In this document: one piece after another, positions 1-10,713 of the stretch
Numbering within the stretch: position 1 is the stretch's first letter
How the letters are laid out: each line of letters starts with the position of its first letter
Assembly: GCA_022701365.1 (NCBI GenBank)
Contig: JAKUHH010000395.1
Location: 558,001 to 622,000, forward strand
DNA length: 64,000 bases
From: Mycocentrospora acerina
Lineage: Eukaryota > Ascomycota > Dothideomycetes > Pleosporales
Direction of reading: 5' to 3'
The notes under the pieces: generated by a model
Seen by the model: the letters and a program-made list of their open reading frames with translations, nothing else
The model's database searches: none
What the model was told of the DNA's origin: nothing
Made by a program: the position numbers and the translations under genes

Positions 1-472
1 AGAATGCCGTCTCGGGGCGCCCCCGCGGCGTGATTGGCCTGGCGTGGCCTGTGTCGACGTCGATGACTAGGCGTGACTAGACATGACTACGACTGCGACG
101 GCCAGACGGCCATGAACACGGCCATGGACGCGATCGTGGACACAGCCATGGCCACGCCCACCCATACAGCCATCAACACACCCGCCTCGCCCAGCAGAGC
201 CTGACACCCGCCCTGCCCTGCCCTGACACGCCTTGCCCTGACGCGCCCAGCCCTGCCCCACCACGGCCATCCACCTACATAGCACATGCGTGGGACATGG
301 GCGATGCACACATGCACACACCTCCGCCTACACCTGCACACTCCTCTGCCTGGACATATCCACACACGCACTCCTACTCACGTGCACACAACCGCAACCA
401 CATCCACATCCACACCCACGCCCACGCCCACGCCCACACCCCAACACATGCACACACCCGCCCGCCTGCACA
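1..472. other. upstream region of ANK-DIL gene, C-rich simple sequence
   Basis: No gene is supported here. The stretch is strongly C-rich on the + strand, with short imperfect repeats of CAC/CCCTG type and a CCCACG tract at about 412-440 just before the start codon of the next gene. Overlapping open frames on both strands follow from the low-complexity composition. It probably contains the promoter and 5' UTR of the gene that starts at 473. Confidence 0.5.
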
Positions 473-3237
473 ATGGACGACGACGACGACGCCCCCAAGC
501 CGCGCCAGCTCCCCGCCGACCTGCCCACCTCGCTCGATGACCGCCGCACCGTCGCCGTCATGGCCGACGAGACGGAAATGTACGATGCATGGCAGGGTGA
601 GTGCGCCCGCCCCTTCCCTCTGCCTGTCCCATCCCTCTGCCTGTCCCTTCCCTCTGCCTGTCCCTTGCCCCCACCACCAGTCCCTTCCCTCCACCAGTCC
701 CTTCCCTCCACCAGTCCCTTCCCTCCACCAGTCCCTTCCCTCCACCAGTCCCTTCCCTCCACCAGTCCCTTCCCTCCACCAGTCCCTTCCCTCCACCAGT
801 CCCTTCCCTCCACCAGTCCCTTCCCTCCACCAGTCCCTTCCCTCCACCAGTCCCTTCCCTCCACCACCATACTAACCACACCCCTTCCCCCCCCACCATT
901 GTGCTCACAACCCCCAGGCCAGTCGCAATTCCTCACCACCCCCCTCCCCGCCCGCCCTCTGACCTTCAACCTCTCCCTCGACGACCCCGCCTTTGGCGAC
1001 GAGGACATGCAGCAGCTCGAGGACAGCGACAGCCGCCTGGTCCAGATGCTCGCCCACCAGGCCCGCCTGAAAAACGACAACCTGGGCGATGAGGCAAAGG
1101 TCGTCGCCGACGACAAGCTGTCGCCCGCCGAGAAGCGCGAGGCTTTGCAGGGCCTCTTCACCCTGGCCGCCTCCAACGGCGAGCTCGAGCGCGTCAGGCG
1201 GCTGCTCGACGGCACCACCAGAGAATACATCAACATCAACGGCGTCGACGCCGAGGGCACCCCTCCGCTCGTCTACGCCAGCTGCTTTGGCCACGAGCAT
1301 GTCGCCGCAGCCTTGATCGCAGAGGGCGCAGAGGTCGACAGCCAGGACAAGAACCGCTGGACACCCCTCATGTGGGCCATGACCAACCGCCACAAGGACA
1401 TTGTCAAGCTCCTCCTCGACCACGGAGCCTCGACCGACGTAAAGTCCTCGGCAGGACGGACCGCCTTTGACTTTGTCGAGCCCAACAGCGAAATCTCAGA
1501 CTACCTGCACGAGAGCGGCTATGCGATTGGCAATGCAGGCGTCGGCGACGACTTTTACAGCTCGGGCTTCTCGCAGGACCGCTTCGAACAGGAGATGCAG
1601 GAGAATGAGCTGAAGCGCCGGATGATGATGGAAAGCGCTTTCAATCTAGAGGTTGACATTGGGAACCTGGGTCTTGACGAACAGCCCGAGGTGAGCCGTC
1701 CCCTCCTCCTTTTTCTCCCACACCAAACTCCTGCTGATTAGCCCAGTCTCCCGAAGAACCAGAAGAAGAGGCGCAACAATTCGTCTGGGACAGGTGCCTC
1801 AACGATCAGATGTTTGTCTTCCAGGAAAGCGAACTCGAGCACATTCTCGACATAATCATAACAAACATGACACCACAGCGTTCCCCTTCGCAAAAGCCAG
1901 TCCCCGCAAACATTTTATTTCTCAGCGCTCGCTACGCGCACTATCACGCCAGTGCAGACTTGCTGGAGACGCTCCTCGTGACCGCCATGAAGAAGATCAA
2001 CGACGTGGTGGAGAAGCACCAATGGGACATGACGGTGTTGGCTTTCTGGATGTCCAACGCTACGCTGCTCCTGCACTACCTCAAAAAAGACGCAAAGCTC
2101 ATGGGAGCAACGTCCGAGTTCCAGCTACAGATGGCGGAGCTCATCAATGAAATCTTCATTCTCATCATCCGCGACGCCGAGCGCAGAATGGACAAAAACC
2201 TGGACCAGGCCATGCTTGATCATGAGCCCATGCCTGGATTTGAAGATATACAGTTTCAGCACGAATGGAAAATCTTCCGCTCGAAGCCGAAAGCGAAGCC
2301 TCCAGAACCGCTCGAGAAGCGCTTTCGCCCTCCGTCGCCAAAGCGTAGAGCACAGCCATCGCCCCGGAACCTTACTTCCCTCCTGTCATCAACGCTTTTC
2401 GTCCTCGACTTGTACGACGTTCACTCCGTCATCACCGCTCAAGTGCTGTCACAGCTGTTGTACTGGCTCTCTGCTGAGATATTCAACCGCATCATGTCCA
2501 ACCGCAAATACCTGGCTCGTACAAAAGCCATGCAGATACGGATGAACGTTTCGACCCTCGAAGATTGGGCGCGATCAAACAACCGTCAGCCTGAACACTT
2601 TGAGAACGGCTCAATGACCTCGACCGGCGAGAATACAGTGGAATCTACAAAGCGTCATATCGAACCATTAATACAACTGCTGCAGTGGCTGCAATGCTTT
2701 TCCTCAATTGGTGAAGACCTCGAGTCACTTGTTGGCACCATCCAGCAACTCACGCGTCTCTCGCCTCCCCAACTACTACATGCTGCCAAATATTACCGGC
2801 CCGAGGTTGGCGAGAAGGGGCTTCCAAAGAGTGCCTCAAAGTACATTGCGCATTTGCAAAAAGCCGCTGCAGAGAGGAAGGCGGCGCGTGCAAGATCACC
2901 CAATCCTCAACGGAAATCTCTTGAGCCCACACCAGCGACATCCCAAAATGCAGCTTCTCCCGCACCTCAACATCTGTCAGAGGAAGAAGACCAGGACGAT
3001 CCGCCAGACGAGCTGCTCCTGGACCCCTCGTACATGCTCCCGTTTTCACTTCCCACATCCACCGACATGCTTATCAGCTATGGCGCTGGGTTTGGCGGCG
3101 TGAACAGAGAGAGAGAAAGAAAATACATTCCGACTGTACCTCCCGAGTTCATGGCCAAGTTGGACCTAAATGGTGGCAGTAAGAGTAGCGAAAACTACTA
3201 CGAAGACTCACAGTGGAACGACCCAAGTTACGGGTGA
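473..3237 (+). CDS. ankyrin repeat + dilute (DIL) domain protein
   Basis: Three exons fit: 473-596, 918-1690 and 1747-3237, giving about 795 aa. The start is the ATG followed by a run of Asp codons. Intron 1 (597-917) has a GTGAGT donor and CCCCCAG acceptor; intron 2 is 1691-1746. Ankyrin repeats lie at about residues 116-225, with the TPLMWA and KLLLDHGA signatures. A DIL-like helical region follows at about 360-660, with AFWMSNATLLLHYL and LLYWLSAEIFNRIM. DIL domains occur in the cargo-binding tail of myosin V, but there is no motor domain here, and ascomycetes carry such stand-alone ANK-DIL proteins. The C-terminus is Ser/Pro/Glu-rich and probably disordered. A role as a cortical or vesicle-traffic adaptor is inference. 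Intron 1 is a multiple of three and has no stop in frame (see findings). Confidence 0.9.
616..867 (+). repeat. 17-bp minisatellite inside intron 1
   Basis: Ten head-to-tail copies of the 17-mer TCCCTTCCCTCCACCAG run from 681 to 850, with an eleventh imperfect copy to 867. Just upstream (616-665) is a degenerate 12-bp array built on CTCTGCCTGTCC. The array lies wholly within the first intron of the ANK-DIL gene. Because 17 is not a multiple of three, each translated frame repeats every 17 residues and stays open, which explains several long spurious ORFs on both strands. Confidence 0.95.
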
Positions 3238-3811
3238 AGATGTAGCACCGTCTAGTTATCGTGCTTCCGCTAATCCCCTCGATGTGAAGATTTATCCACT
3301 CACGTTGGGTGCGGCCAAGACTCACCACGCTATTCAGCATTGGGCTATGACAATCGCCATCGCCGTGTATATCCGTGAATACGAGTTGGAACAAATTTTT
3401 TGATACATGCAAAAGACCATGGGCAAAGAAAGATTTCACACATTCAGAGGATATCAGGACCCTCAATCTTGCCGTTTGTTGGGCGTTTTCCCAAAGCGTC
3501 TTTCACTTTTGTCCGTCTTCAATAGTTGTACAACAAGATACCAAACAAGAGATAGCATAAACTTCATACCCATCAATACAGCCAGTTGTGATTGGGCATC
3601 AAGTCTATACACTTTCCCGACGGCTGACTTGTTCTCCGTTATCGGCTTCGTCTTGCGCAATTCCTTAGGCACTCGGCGGTCTCCGTGTTCATATAGTATG
3701 GGGCCATACCCCGCCATCATTGTCAATTGCCAAACAGCTACCCACCTACCCCGCCAACACCCACCATTTTAATTCCACTGCAAGAACAACAAATACAAAC
3801 ATTCTCTCAAA
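3238..3811. other. intergenic, ANK-DIL to allantoicase
   Basis: About 570 bases without a supportable gene. It should hold the 3' end of the ANK-DIL transcript and the promoter of the allantoicase gene. Short open frames here show no family features. Confidence 0.4.
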
Positions 3812-4911
3812 ATGACTTCTGCACGCACAATTCCCGTTGACGAAATCGACTCGACGTTCAAGTCGCAATACACAGGTCCAGCCCACCACCCCCTTCTCCT
3901 TTTCTCCATCCGCTCTCGACTAACCTCCCTCCCCCAGACCTCATCTCCACCCCGCTTGGCTCCAAAGTTCTCTCCTTCAGCGACGAATGGTTCGCCTCGG
4001 CCTCCAATCTCACCACCCCAACCCCTCCCATCCGCAAGCCGGGCGTCTTCACGCACGCCGGCGCCTGGTATGACGGCTGGGAAACGCGACGCCACAACAC
4101 CTCGCCCTTTGACTGGGTGGTGTTGCGCCTCGGGACAGCGAGCGGGAAAATCGCCGGCGTAGAAATTGACACTGCCTTCTTCAACGGTAACCACGCACCT
4201 GAAATTGCCGTCGAGGGCACATTTGTCACGTCCGCTGCGGACGAGGAAGCCGTTAAATCCGAGGGTTACACAGGATGGGAAACGATTTTGAGCAAGAGAG
4301 AGTGTGGACCCAGCCAACGGCATGGATGGTTGCTGGATGCCATCACCGACAAGGCCTACACGCACGTGAGGCTGCTCATGTACCCCGACGGCGGCATCGC
4401 GCGATTCCGTCTCTACGGCGTGGCCGTCCCTGTTTTCCCCGAGGACACATCCGCCGTGTTTGAGCTCAGCGCAACAGTCATGGGCGGCGTCGCAGTTTCC
4501 TGCTCAGACCAGCACTTTGGCACAAAAGACAACCTCCTCCTCCCTGGCCGCGGCGTCGACATGGGCGATGGGTGGGAGACGAAGCGTACGCGCGGCGAAC
4601 ACGTCGACTGGACCATTGTGAAGCTCGGCGCAAAGGGAGAAATCGACAACGTCGTCGTTGATACCGCACATTTCAGAGGCAACTTCCCCCAAAAGGTCCA
4701 GGTGTTCGCCGGATCGTTTGACAAGAACCCCGCCCACGACGATGCCGCGTGGGTGGAGGTGTTGTCCCCACAGAAGAGCGGGCCCGATCGGGAGAGCGTG
4801 TACAAGACTGAGCTACAGGAGGTGCAGGGGAAGACGTACACGCACGCCAAGTTGGTCATTATTCCTGATGGTGGTGTGAAGCGCTTCAGGGTTTTTGGAA
4901 GGAGGGTGTAA
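3812..4911 (+). CDS. allantoicase (allantoate amidinohydrolase)
   Basis: Two exons, 3812-3875 and 3938-4911 (62-nt intron, acceptor CCCCCAG), encode about 345 aa, the usual allantoicase length. The enzyme (EC 3.5.3.4) hydrolyses allantoate to ureidoglycolate and urea in purine catabolism. The sequence shows two tandem copies of the allantoicase domain: FSDEWFASASNL and GAWYDGWETRRHN in the first half, then SDQHFGTKDNLLLPGRGVDM and GDGWETKRTRGEHVDW in the second. Each half ends with a matching KxYTHxxLxxxPDGGxxRFRxxG motif. Splicing restores the DLISTPLGSK segment before the first domain. The product is probably cytosolic or peroxisomal. In fungi these genes are normally under nitrogen catabolite control; I did not identify sites. 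A urea symporter gene at 51-53 kb would act on the same nitrogen route. Confidence 0.95.
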
Positions 4912-6210
4912 GAGAGAGTTTTTTTTGGACCCGAAAAAGTTCGATCAGTTGAGCTATTAATTTTTTTTCAGACTTCGGAATTTTTTATAGATCATATCAA
5001 AATTATGCGCAATCGTGGGGATTTTTTAATTTTAAGCAATAAAAAAATCTTACACTATTTATCAAAGTTTTTTTTTGATTTATTTTGTTTCGCTTGATGG
5101 GATAGTGTTTGATGATGACGTGGAAGAAGAATGCAATGCAAGGCAAGATAGGGTAGAGGAAGATGAAGAGGAAAAAAAAATCAAATATTCATCATATATT
5201 TGGTTCTGTACAACACTTTCATGTCCCCCTCATTCCACTCGTCCCCTCTCCTCTTCTTTCCTCTTCTCTCCTCTCTGCAAAAATCAGCCCCGTTGTGTGG
5301 ATTTTTCAAACCCATGCGCTTCGATTCATGACCCCTGTGTTGCATTGCATTGTATTGTGTAGTATAGTAATGTGAGATCAGACTCAACAAAGAATTCGAG
5401 CAATTATCATAATGCTGTGCCACATTAGTTCGTCAGTTGATCAACCATCGACAAGCATGTTTTTTTTTTGGAAATTCATGTTTACTGCTGGGAGAGCGCA
5501 GGACTAGAGATCAGGAACATGACATATTATTGCTGGACCTCGCACTCGGGTTCTGTCTTGAAGTAATGGCGCCTTGGAACTAAAAGTCTTGACAATGGCT
5601 GGATACACGTCGGATATCATGACTTCAAATCGTGATCATTCGTCAAGGGGAGTAGATGGATAGATAGGGTGAGGCTCATCTTCTGATTCTTCGTGATGAC
5701 ATGTTCAGTCAACACAATGTGTATCAGGTTCGAGAAAAGAAACAGAGACCTTCGCATGATGAATAACCACACATCCTCTTTCCGAGGACACATTGCTGTG
5801 GGAATTCTTCTTCTTCTTCTTCTTCTTCTTCTTCTTCTTCTTCTTCTTCTTCTTCTTCAGCATAGAGTCGAGCAATATGAATTTGATTGTAGTCGAGAGA
5901 TGAGTGCTCGTGGCACAGTTACCTTGGCATCACATGCAGGTAGACATCTACAAAGTGGTGCAACGTTTTATGGACACCGTACAGATTTGCCTGCGAAGGT
6001 CGTGACTAACGTTCATTAGGTGTGCAGTTGATGTAGGTAGTAGTGAAAGTGGCCCACAAAAAAGTTGGCGGCCCGACGATGATCCGTGGTGGGGTCCGCT
6101 AACCCGATGCGCGCGGGAAAAAGTTTAGAGTCGCGATTGAATCTGCAGGAGAAATCTCGACGGTCTCAAAAACATAACTTTTGAGAACACCTCAAATTGA
6201 TTACGTCAAC
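4912..6210. other. intergenic, T-rich, with TTC microsatellite
   Basis: About 1.3 kb without a supported gene. It starts with several poly-T runs (4918-5085), probably the allantoicase 3' end, contains the (TTC) microsatellite listed separately, and ends in the DBP9 promoter. The open frame across the microsatellite (Leu-run) is an artefact of the repeat. Confidence 0.5.
5805..5858 (+). repeat. (TTC)18 microsatellite
   Basis: Eighteen uninterrupted TTC triplets in the intergenic region between allantoicase and DBP9. Confidence 0.97.
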
Positions 6211-8059
6211 ATGGCCCTCAAGCGCAAACTGAACGAACACGACATCCCCCAGGAGGAGACAGAATCGCCGCAATCCACAACGCGCAGAGCGAGCGACGCA
6301 TCACAAACAGAGCCTACCACCCCGTCCAAGGCCGTCGAGAAGGCAGAAGCTTCTTTTGCCGAATTCGAGCTCGAGCCACGACTATTGCGAGGCATAAGAG
6401 ATCAGAAATGGAGTTCACCGACGGCCGTGCAGTCACAGGCGATTCCATTGGCACTACAAGGCCGTGACATCCTCGCCCGAAGTGGCACTGGTACAGGAAA
6501 GACGGGCGCCTACCTGCTGCCCATTCTACACAACACACTACGACGCCGCGGCAAGACTTCGCTCATTCTTGTGCCCACCAAGGAACTGGCCCTGCAGATT
6601 ACAAAGGTTGCCAAAGCGCTCTCTACACACTGTGGGCAAGACATCAGGATACAGAACATTGCTGGGAAAGAGTCGGATGTGGTGACAAAGGCAAAACTTG
6701 CAGACAACCCAGATATCGTCATCGCGACACCGGGACGCGCAAGCACAAACATCAACAATGGCGCGCTGTCGGTAACGGAGCTGGCGCATCTGGTTGTCGA
6801 TGAAGGTGATTTGGTCATGGGATACGGCTTCAAGGAGGACTTGGACCAGATCGCACAAAGCATTCCCAAGGGCGTCCAGATTTTCCTCATGTCTGCCACA
6901 CTCAATACTGAAGTTGAATCGCTCGGGAGTCTTCTCTGCACCGACCCGGTAGTATTGAAGCTAGACGACCTCGAGAAGGGCTCACAGAAGGTCAAACAGT
7001 ATGTCATCAAGTGCGCCGAGGAAGAGAAGTTCCTTTTAATCTACGCGATGTTCAAGTTGGGCCTGATCAAGGGCAAGACAATCGTGTTTGTGGGAGACAC
7101 AGACCGCTCATACCGAGTCAAGCTTTTCCTTGAGCAGTTTGGCATCAAGTCTTGCGTACTCAACTCGGAGCTGCCCCTTGCATCCCGTCTACACATTGTT
7201 GAGGAATTCAACAAAAACATCTACAACATCCTGATCGCATCAGATGAGACTGAGATTCTGGGCTCGCAGCAAAAGCAGGACAGTGAGTCAAAACCTAAGA
7301 AGAAGAAGGCTAAGACAGACAAGAAGGCTGAGCCTGACTCTGGAGTATCTCGCGGTATTGACTTCCTCAATGTTTCTTGTGTACTCAATTTCGATTTCCC
7401 CTCTACCTACAAGTCCTATTTCCATCGTGTCGGCCGAACAGCACGCGCAGGCAAGTCAGGAACTGCCATCTCATTCATCATACCTAAAGACAAGTACCGT
7501 AAACACAAGTCAACAACATTCGCCGCCTGCGAGAACGACGAGGAGGTACTGGTCAAAGTAGAGAAGCACCAGAAGGACGGCCAGAAGCTTGAGAACTACA
7601 ACTTTGACATGAAGCGTCTTGAACCGTTCAGATACCGTTTCGGTGATGCTCTGCGCTCCGTAACCCGAATCGCCATTCGCGAAGCGCGGATAAAGGAAAT
7701 TCGCATGGAGCTTTCCAAGTCCCAGAAGCTGTCACGCTACGTATGTTCATCTCCCTATAGCCTAGAAGTCTTATCTAATATGAATCCAGTTCGAAGAAAA
7801 CCCCGAAGCCCTTGCGCATCTCCGCCATGACCAGACACTCAACCACCCCGCTCGTATACAACCTCATCTTAAGCACATCCCAGACTACCTGTTGCCTGGT
7901 GGAAGAAAACCGCAGGATGTAGGCTTTGTGGGCTTGAATGTGCCCAAGATGGGTCAGAAGAAATACGTCAAGGGCAAGGGGAGGAAGACAATCAGGGGCA
8001 GGAACGGCAAGGTGGATCCTTTGAAAACGTTTAATGCAAGGGGTAGAGGAAAGAAATAA
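6211..8059 (+). CDS. DBP9: ATP-dependent RNA helicase DBP9 (DEAD-box)
   Basis: Two exons, 6211-7740 and 7790-8059 (49-nt intron with GTATGT donor), encode about 599 aa. The ATG at 6211 is preceded by CAAC; upstream in-frame sequence has no ATG. DBP9 is a nucleolar helicase of 60S subunit maturation (27S pre-rRNA processing). Visible motifs are the Q-motif region (FAEFELEPRLLRGI), motif I GTGTGKT, Ia PTKELALQ, Ib TPGR, II DEGD in place of DEAD, III SAT, V RGIDF and VI HRVGRTARAG. A Lys/Glu-rich insert precedes motif V, as is usual in DBP9. The second exon supplies the basic tail rich in KGKGRK and ARGRGKK. The motif II change at the third residue is noted in findings. Confidence 0.96.
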
Positions 8060-8987
8060 AGGGGAGTTCTTTTTGCATGAGCACAAGGCGCAAAGGCGGG
8101 ATAGTATCTTTCAAGGACATGTATGAGCAGGTATAGGTTGGGAAAATGCGTGTACGGAGATGCGTTTGTTTGTATTGCCTACGACACCAAATTATATACC
8201 CATGCGTCTGTATCCGCCCTCTTTTTCCATGTTTACCCGTGCGTACCTTGTGACGCCCCTTCTATTATAGGCAAGGCAGACGGGCAAGCGGCAAGGCAGA
8301 ATAAGCAGGTACAGCTGAGCACCATTTTTCACGCTAAGCTTGTTTCTATATTTCCTCTTGCAGCCTGATGCATCCTGGTGTATTTTTTTCTGCAATCCAT
8401 ATAGGAGCTCCGATTCAAGTTGTTCCTTACAAGATACAGGCTGTACACAATTCTTGCGCGTGCACTCGGGTTCGTGGCGTAGGTCGTGGTGTTGGTGGAT
8501 TATTTCAGTCGCCTTCTTACATGTAAACATCTTCTCCAATAGTAGCAGAACATAGTTGGCTTCTGCTGCACCTGAATCCTATGTCGTGAGGTTAATGAGT
8601 AACTATTGAGTCTAGTTCGTGTTCGACCTTACTAGTCGTCAGAATGGCTACATTGCATGGACACGGCAAAGCGAGTAGGGAGCAGAGCACAGAGTATGAG
8701 CAGCTGGCAATTGTATTGGAAGTATGAAAAGGTCATAACGGTCATTAATTACAGTCTGTTTGCGCAAGTCGGCTATGTGCGGACAATCTTGGGCCGATTA
8801 TACAATTGAATAAAGTAAACGTTGTTGGGTGATTCGTGTGAAAAATGAGATTGCGTTGTATGTCCAGGCAGACGTTTTTGATCGTGACTAACGTATTGTT
8901 TGTGGGGAAAGATGTGATAGGAAATAGCGTTTGCGTGTTCGAAAGGAAAGGTGGTAAGGTCTCAATCCATGTCACGTCAGTGATTGA
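8060..8987. other. intergenic between convergent DBP9 and DUF6590 genes
   Basis: About 930 bases between two genes that converge. No gene, RNA or repeat was recognised. Short ORFs here lack family features. Confidence 0.4.
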
Positions 8988-9968
8988 TTAGCTCACTGTC
9001 GTTTCATACGTGGCTGCAGCAGTGACATCTAAGTCCTGGGATGGCTGTGATCCGAGTCCTATTCCATTTTCCTGATGCCAGTATCCCAGGAAATTTTGCA
9101 TCTGCTCGGGATGGACGTATCCCAAGTCTTTCACTTTGACATTATACTGTATGGGATGATGAATGGCAAAGTAAATCCTTGATGCCTTGTGAAGAGGAGG
9201 TTCACCATAGTTCATTATCACACAAATTGGATCTTTTTCGAGTGGCGACTCGCCGATGATGAGTTGTGGTTCCTGGCCATGAGAGTAGGCAATTGCGTGT
9301 TCTTTGGGTACCACACCGCGCTTCGTAGTCGCCTGTTGGTTGTATGTGAATATAGGACTAAGCCGTGTCAGCCTTGAAGTATGCGCTGGAATGTAACACG
9401 ACATACACAGCAAAACAAAATTCTCTCTTGTCGCGAACAACTATGAAACGACGAATCTGAGTGAAGACAGACTCTCCGTATGACACTTGCGTAAATGCAG
9501 ACCTGGCAGTGTTGTAATCGGTCACTGTTGCGCCAACTGATTCAGAGAACAAAACAGCAAATACCTGGATTGGTTTAGCATGAGCTCATTAAACCGTGAA
9601 GGTTATTTCAGACTTACTCTGCCTTGTTGGAAATAACTGCGATCACGCACTATAAATGCTACGTACTATAAGCGTAAATCCTCTCGTTATTGGGTTCTAA
9701 AATTCGTACAGGGATGAAGAGTCTCATATGGTTGGGGGTTTTGCAGGTTGTAGGATCCAATGACTGGTCGACCTTCCCGAACCCCACTATGCGAATCATG
9801 TCGAACATTCCAACCTAGGAACACCCAGTCATCTGGTTATCTTCAGCTGTTGGCTCAAATTGTGTAGGCAAACATTGCTCTCTTACAGCCATTCCAACTC
9901 ACACGGTATTTCCGCTGGTGTTCTTCACTCCAGCGCTCTTGAATAAGCAGATTCGTGGCTGCTGACAT
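8988..9968 (-). CDS. DUF6590 domain protein (copy A)
   Basis: Five exons on the minus strand fit: 9968-9887, 9832-9710, 9658-9618, 9564-9407 and 9357-8988. All have GT-AG introns of 49-54 nt, and the product is about 257 aa. The N-terminus (QERWSEEHQRKYRVSWNG, then DWVFLGW) is an aromatic-rich motif like those that precede DUF6590 in other fungal proteins. The domain shows FIVRDRSYFQQGR, FAVLFSESVG, RRFIVVRDKREFCFAVPI, TYNQQATTKRGV, KEHAIAYS and finally QYNVKVKDLGYVHPEQ. DUF6590 has no known function. Exon phases agree throughout and no internal stop remains, so it looks intact. It is divergent from the coiled-coil gene at 10714. I assign the family from recalled motif patterns. Confidence 0.82.
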
Positions 9969-10713
9969 TGTCTATGTATGCCTCGTCTCACCTTTGGTAA
10001 ACGTATTGTACGACTGGATTCACGTCTAGATGGGTTGTTTAAATATAGTGTTTTCATGCAGTCACTTTCTCTTAGCAGAGCCGCATTCAAAATGGGAACG
10101 GCACGTTCGGGACTCAGCTAGACTGACTAGTTACACATTAACGCATGCCGTCAGAGAAGGGAGACAACTCATGTACCATGTGATGTGTAACTGCTCCAAG
10201 GTGTTGCATATAGCCAACGGCGAGGGCTTCTTACAAGTTTTGACTAGCTCGATGAGGATAAGCCCCGAAGCCATCGAGAACTTGCCGCTTTTAAGGATGG
10301 ATTTACAGTTAACCCATGTGTTGGATACGTGGGCGTCTGGTGGCCTTTGCATGCAGATTGCGCACGCCACCTTTCCCTTCTGCTGGGTATATGATACTGT
10401 CTGGTGACCAATCCACCGAGCTTTGATTCGTAAACATGAGCATTACACAGCGTCTAACATGCAGACACAAGCTACAGCCTGAAGCCCGTCAACTTTCCAA
10501 TCAAAGAGTTTTTTGTGAAGTTACTGTATCTTTGAGCGTTCGAAGCTTACAATATTCATACCAGTGCTATGCAAGGTTGCGCATGTTCAATCGTGTCACC
10601 CTCATCAGGCGATAGATTCCATCAGTCCTCAGCCGCAATCCCCGTCGACCGACTCACTTCCTCCTACGGCCCAAAATTTTGGCAAATTGTCACAGTTAGA
10701 TGGACAAAGCGAG
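9969..10713. other. shared upstream region of divergent DUF6590 / coiled-coil pair
   Basis: About 745 bases between two divergently read genes. It may carry a 5' exon of the coiled-coil gene: an ATG at 10436 opens a frame that joins the main exon through a possible 50-nt intron (10515-10564, GTGAAG donor, CCAG acceptor). The donor is weak, so this is unproven. Nothing else was recognised. Confidence 0.4.

Noticed and set aside
290..1260. Long overlapping ORFs on both strands over the minisatellite, including Pro/Ser-rich and Gly/Trp-rich proteins
   Set aside because: They are by-products of the 17-bp repeat, which is open in every frame. The spliced ANK-DIL frame explains the region.
5693..6019. 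ORF with a Leu-run
   Set aside because: It exists only because the TTC microsatellite is open in all frames; no family features.
6181..6210. Upstream start of the DBP9 frame at a TTG
   Set aside because: Non-ATG; the ATG at 6211 gives the usual DBP9 start.
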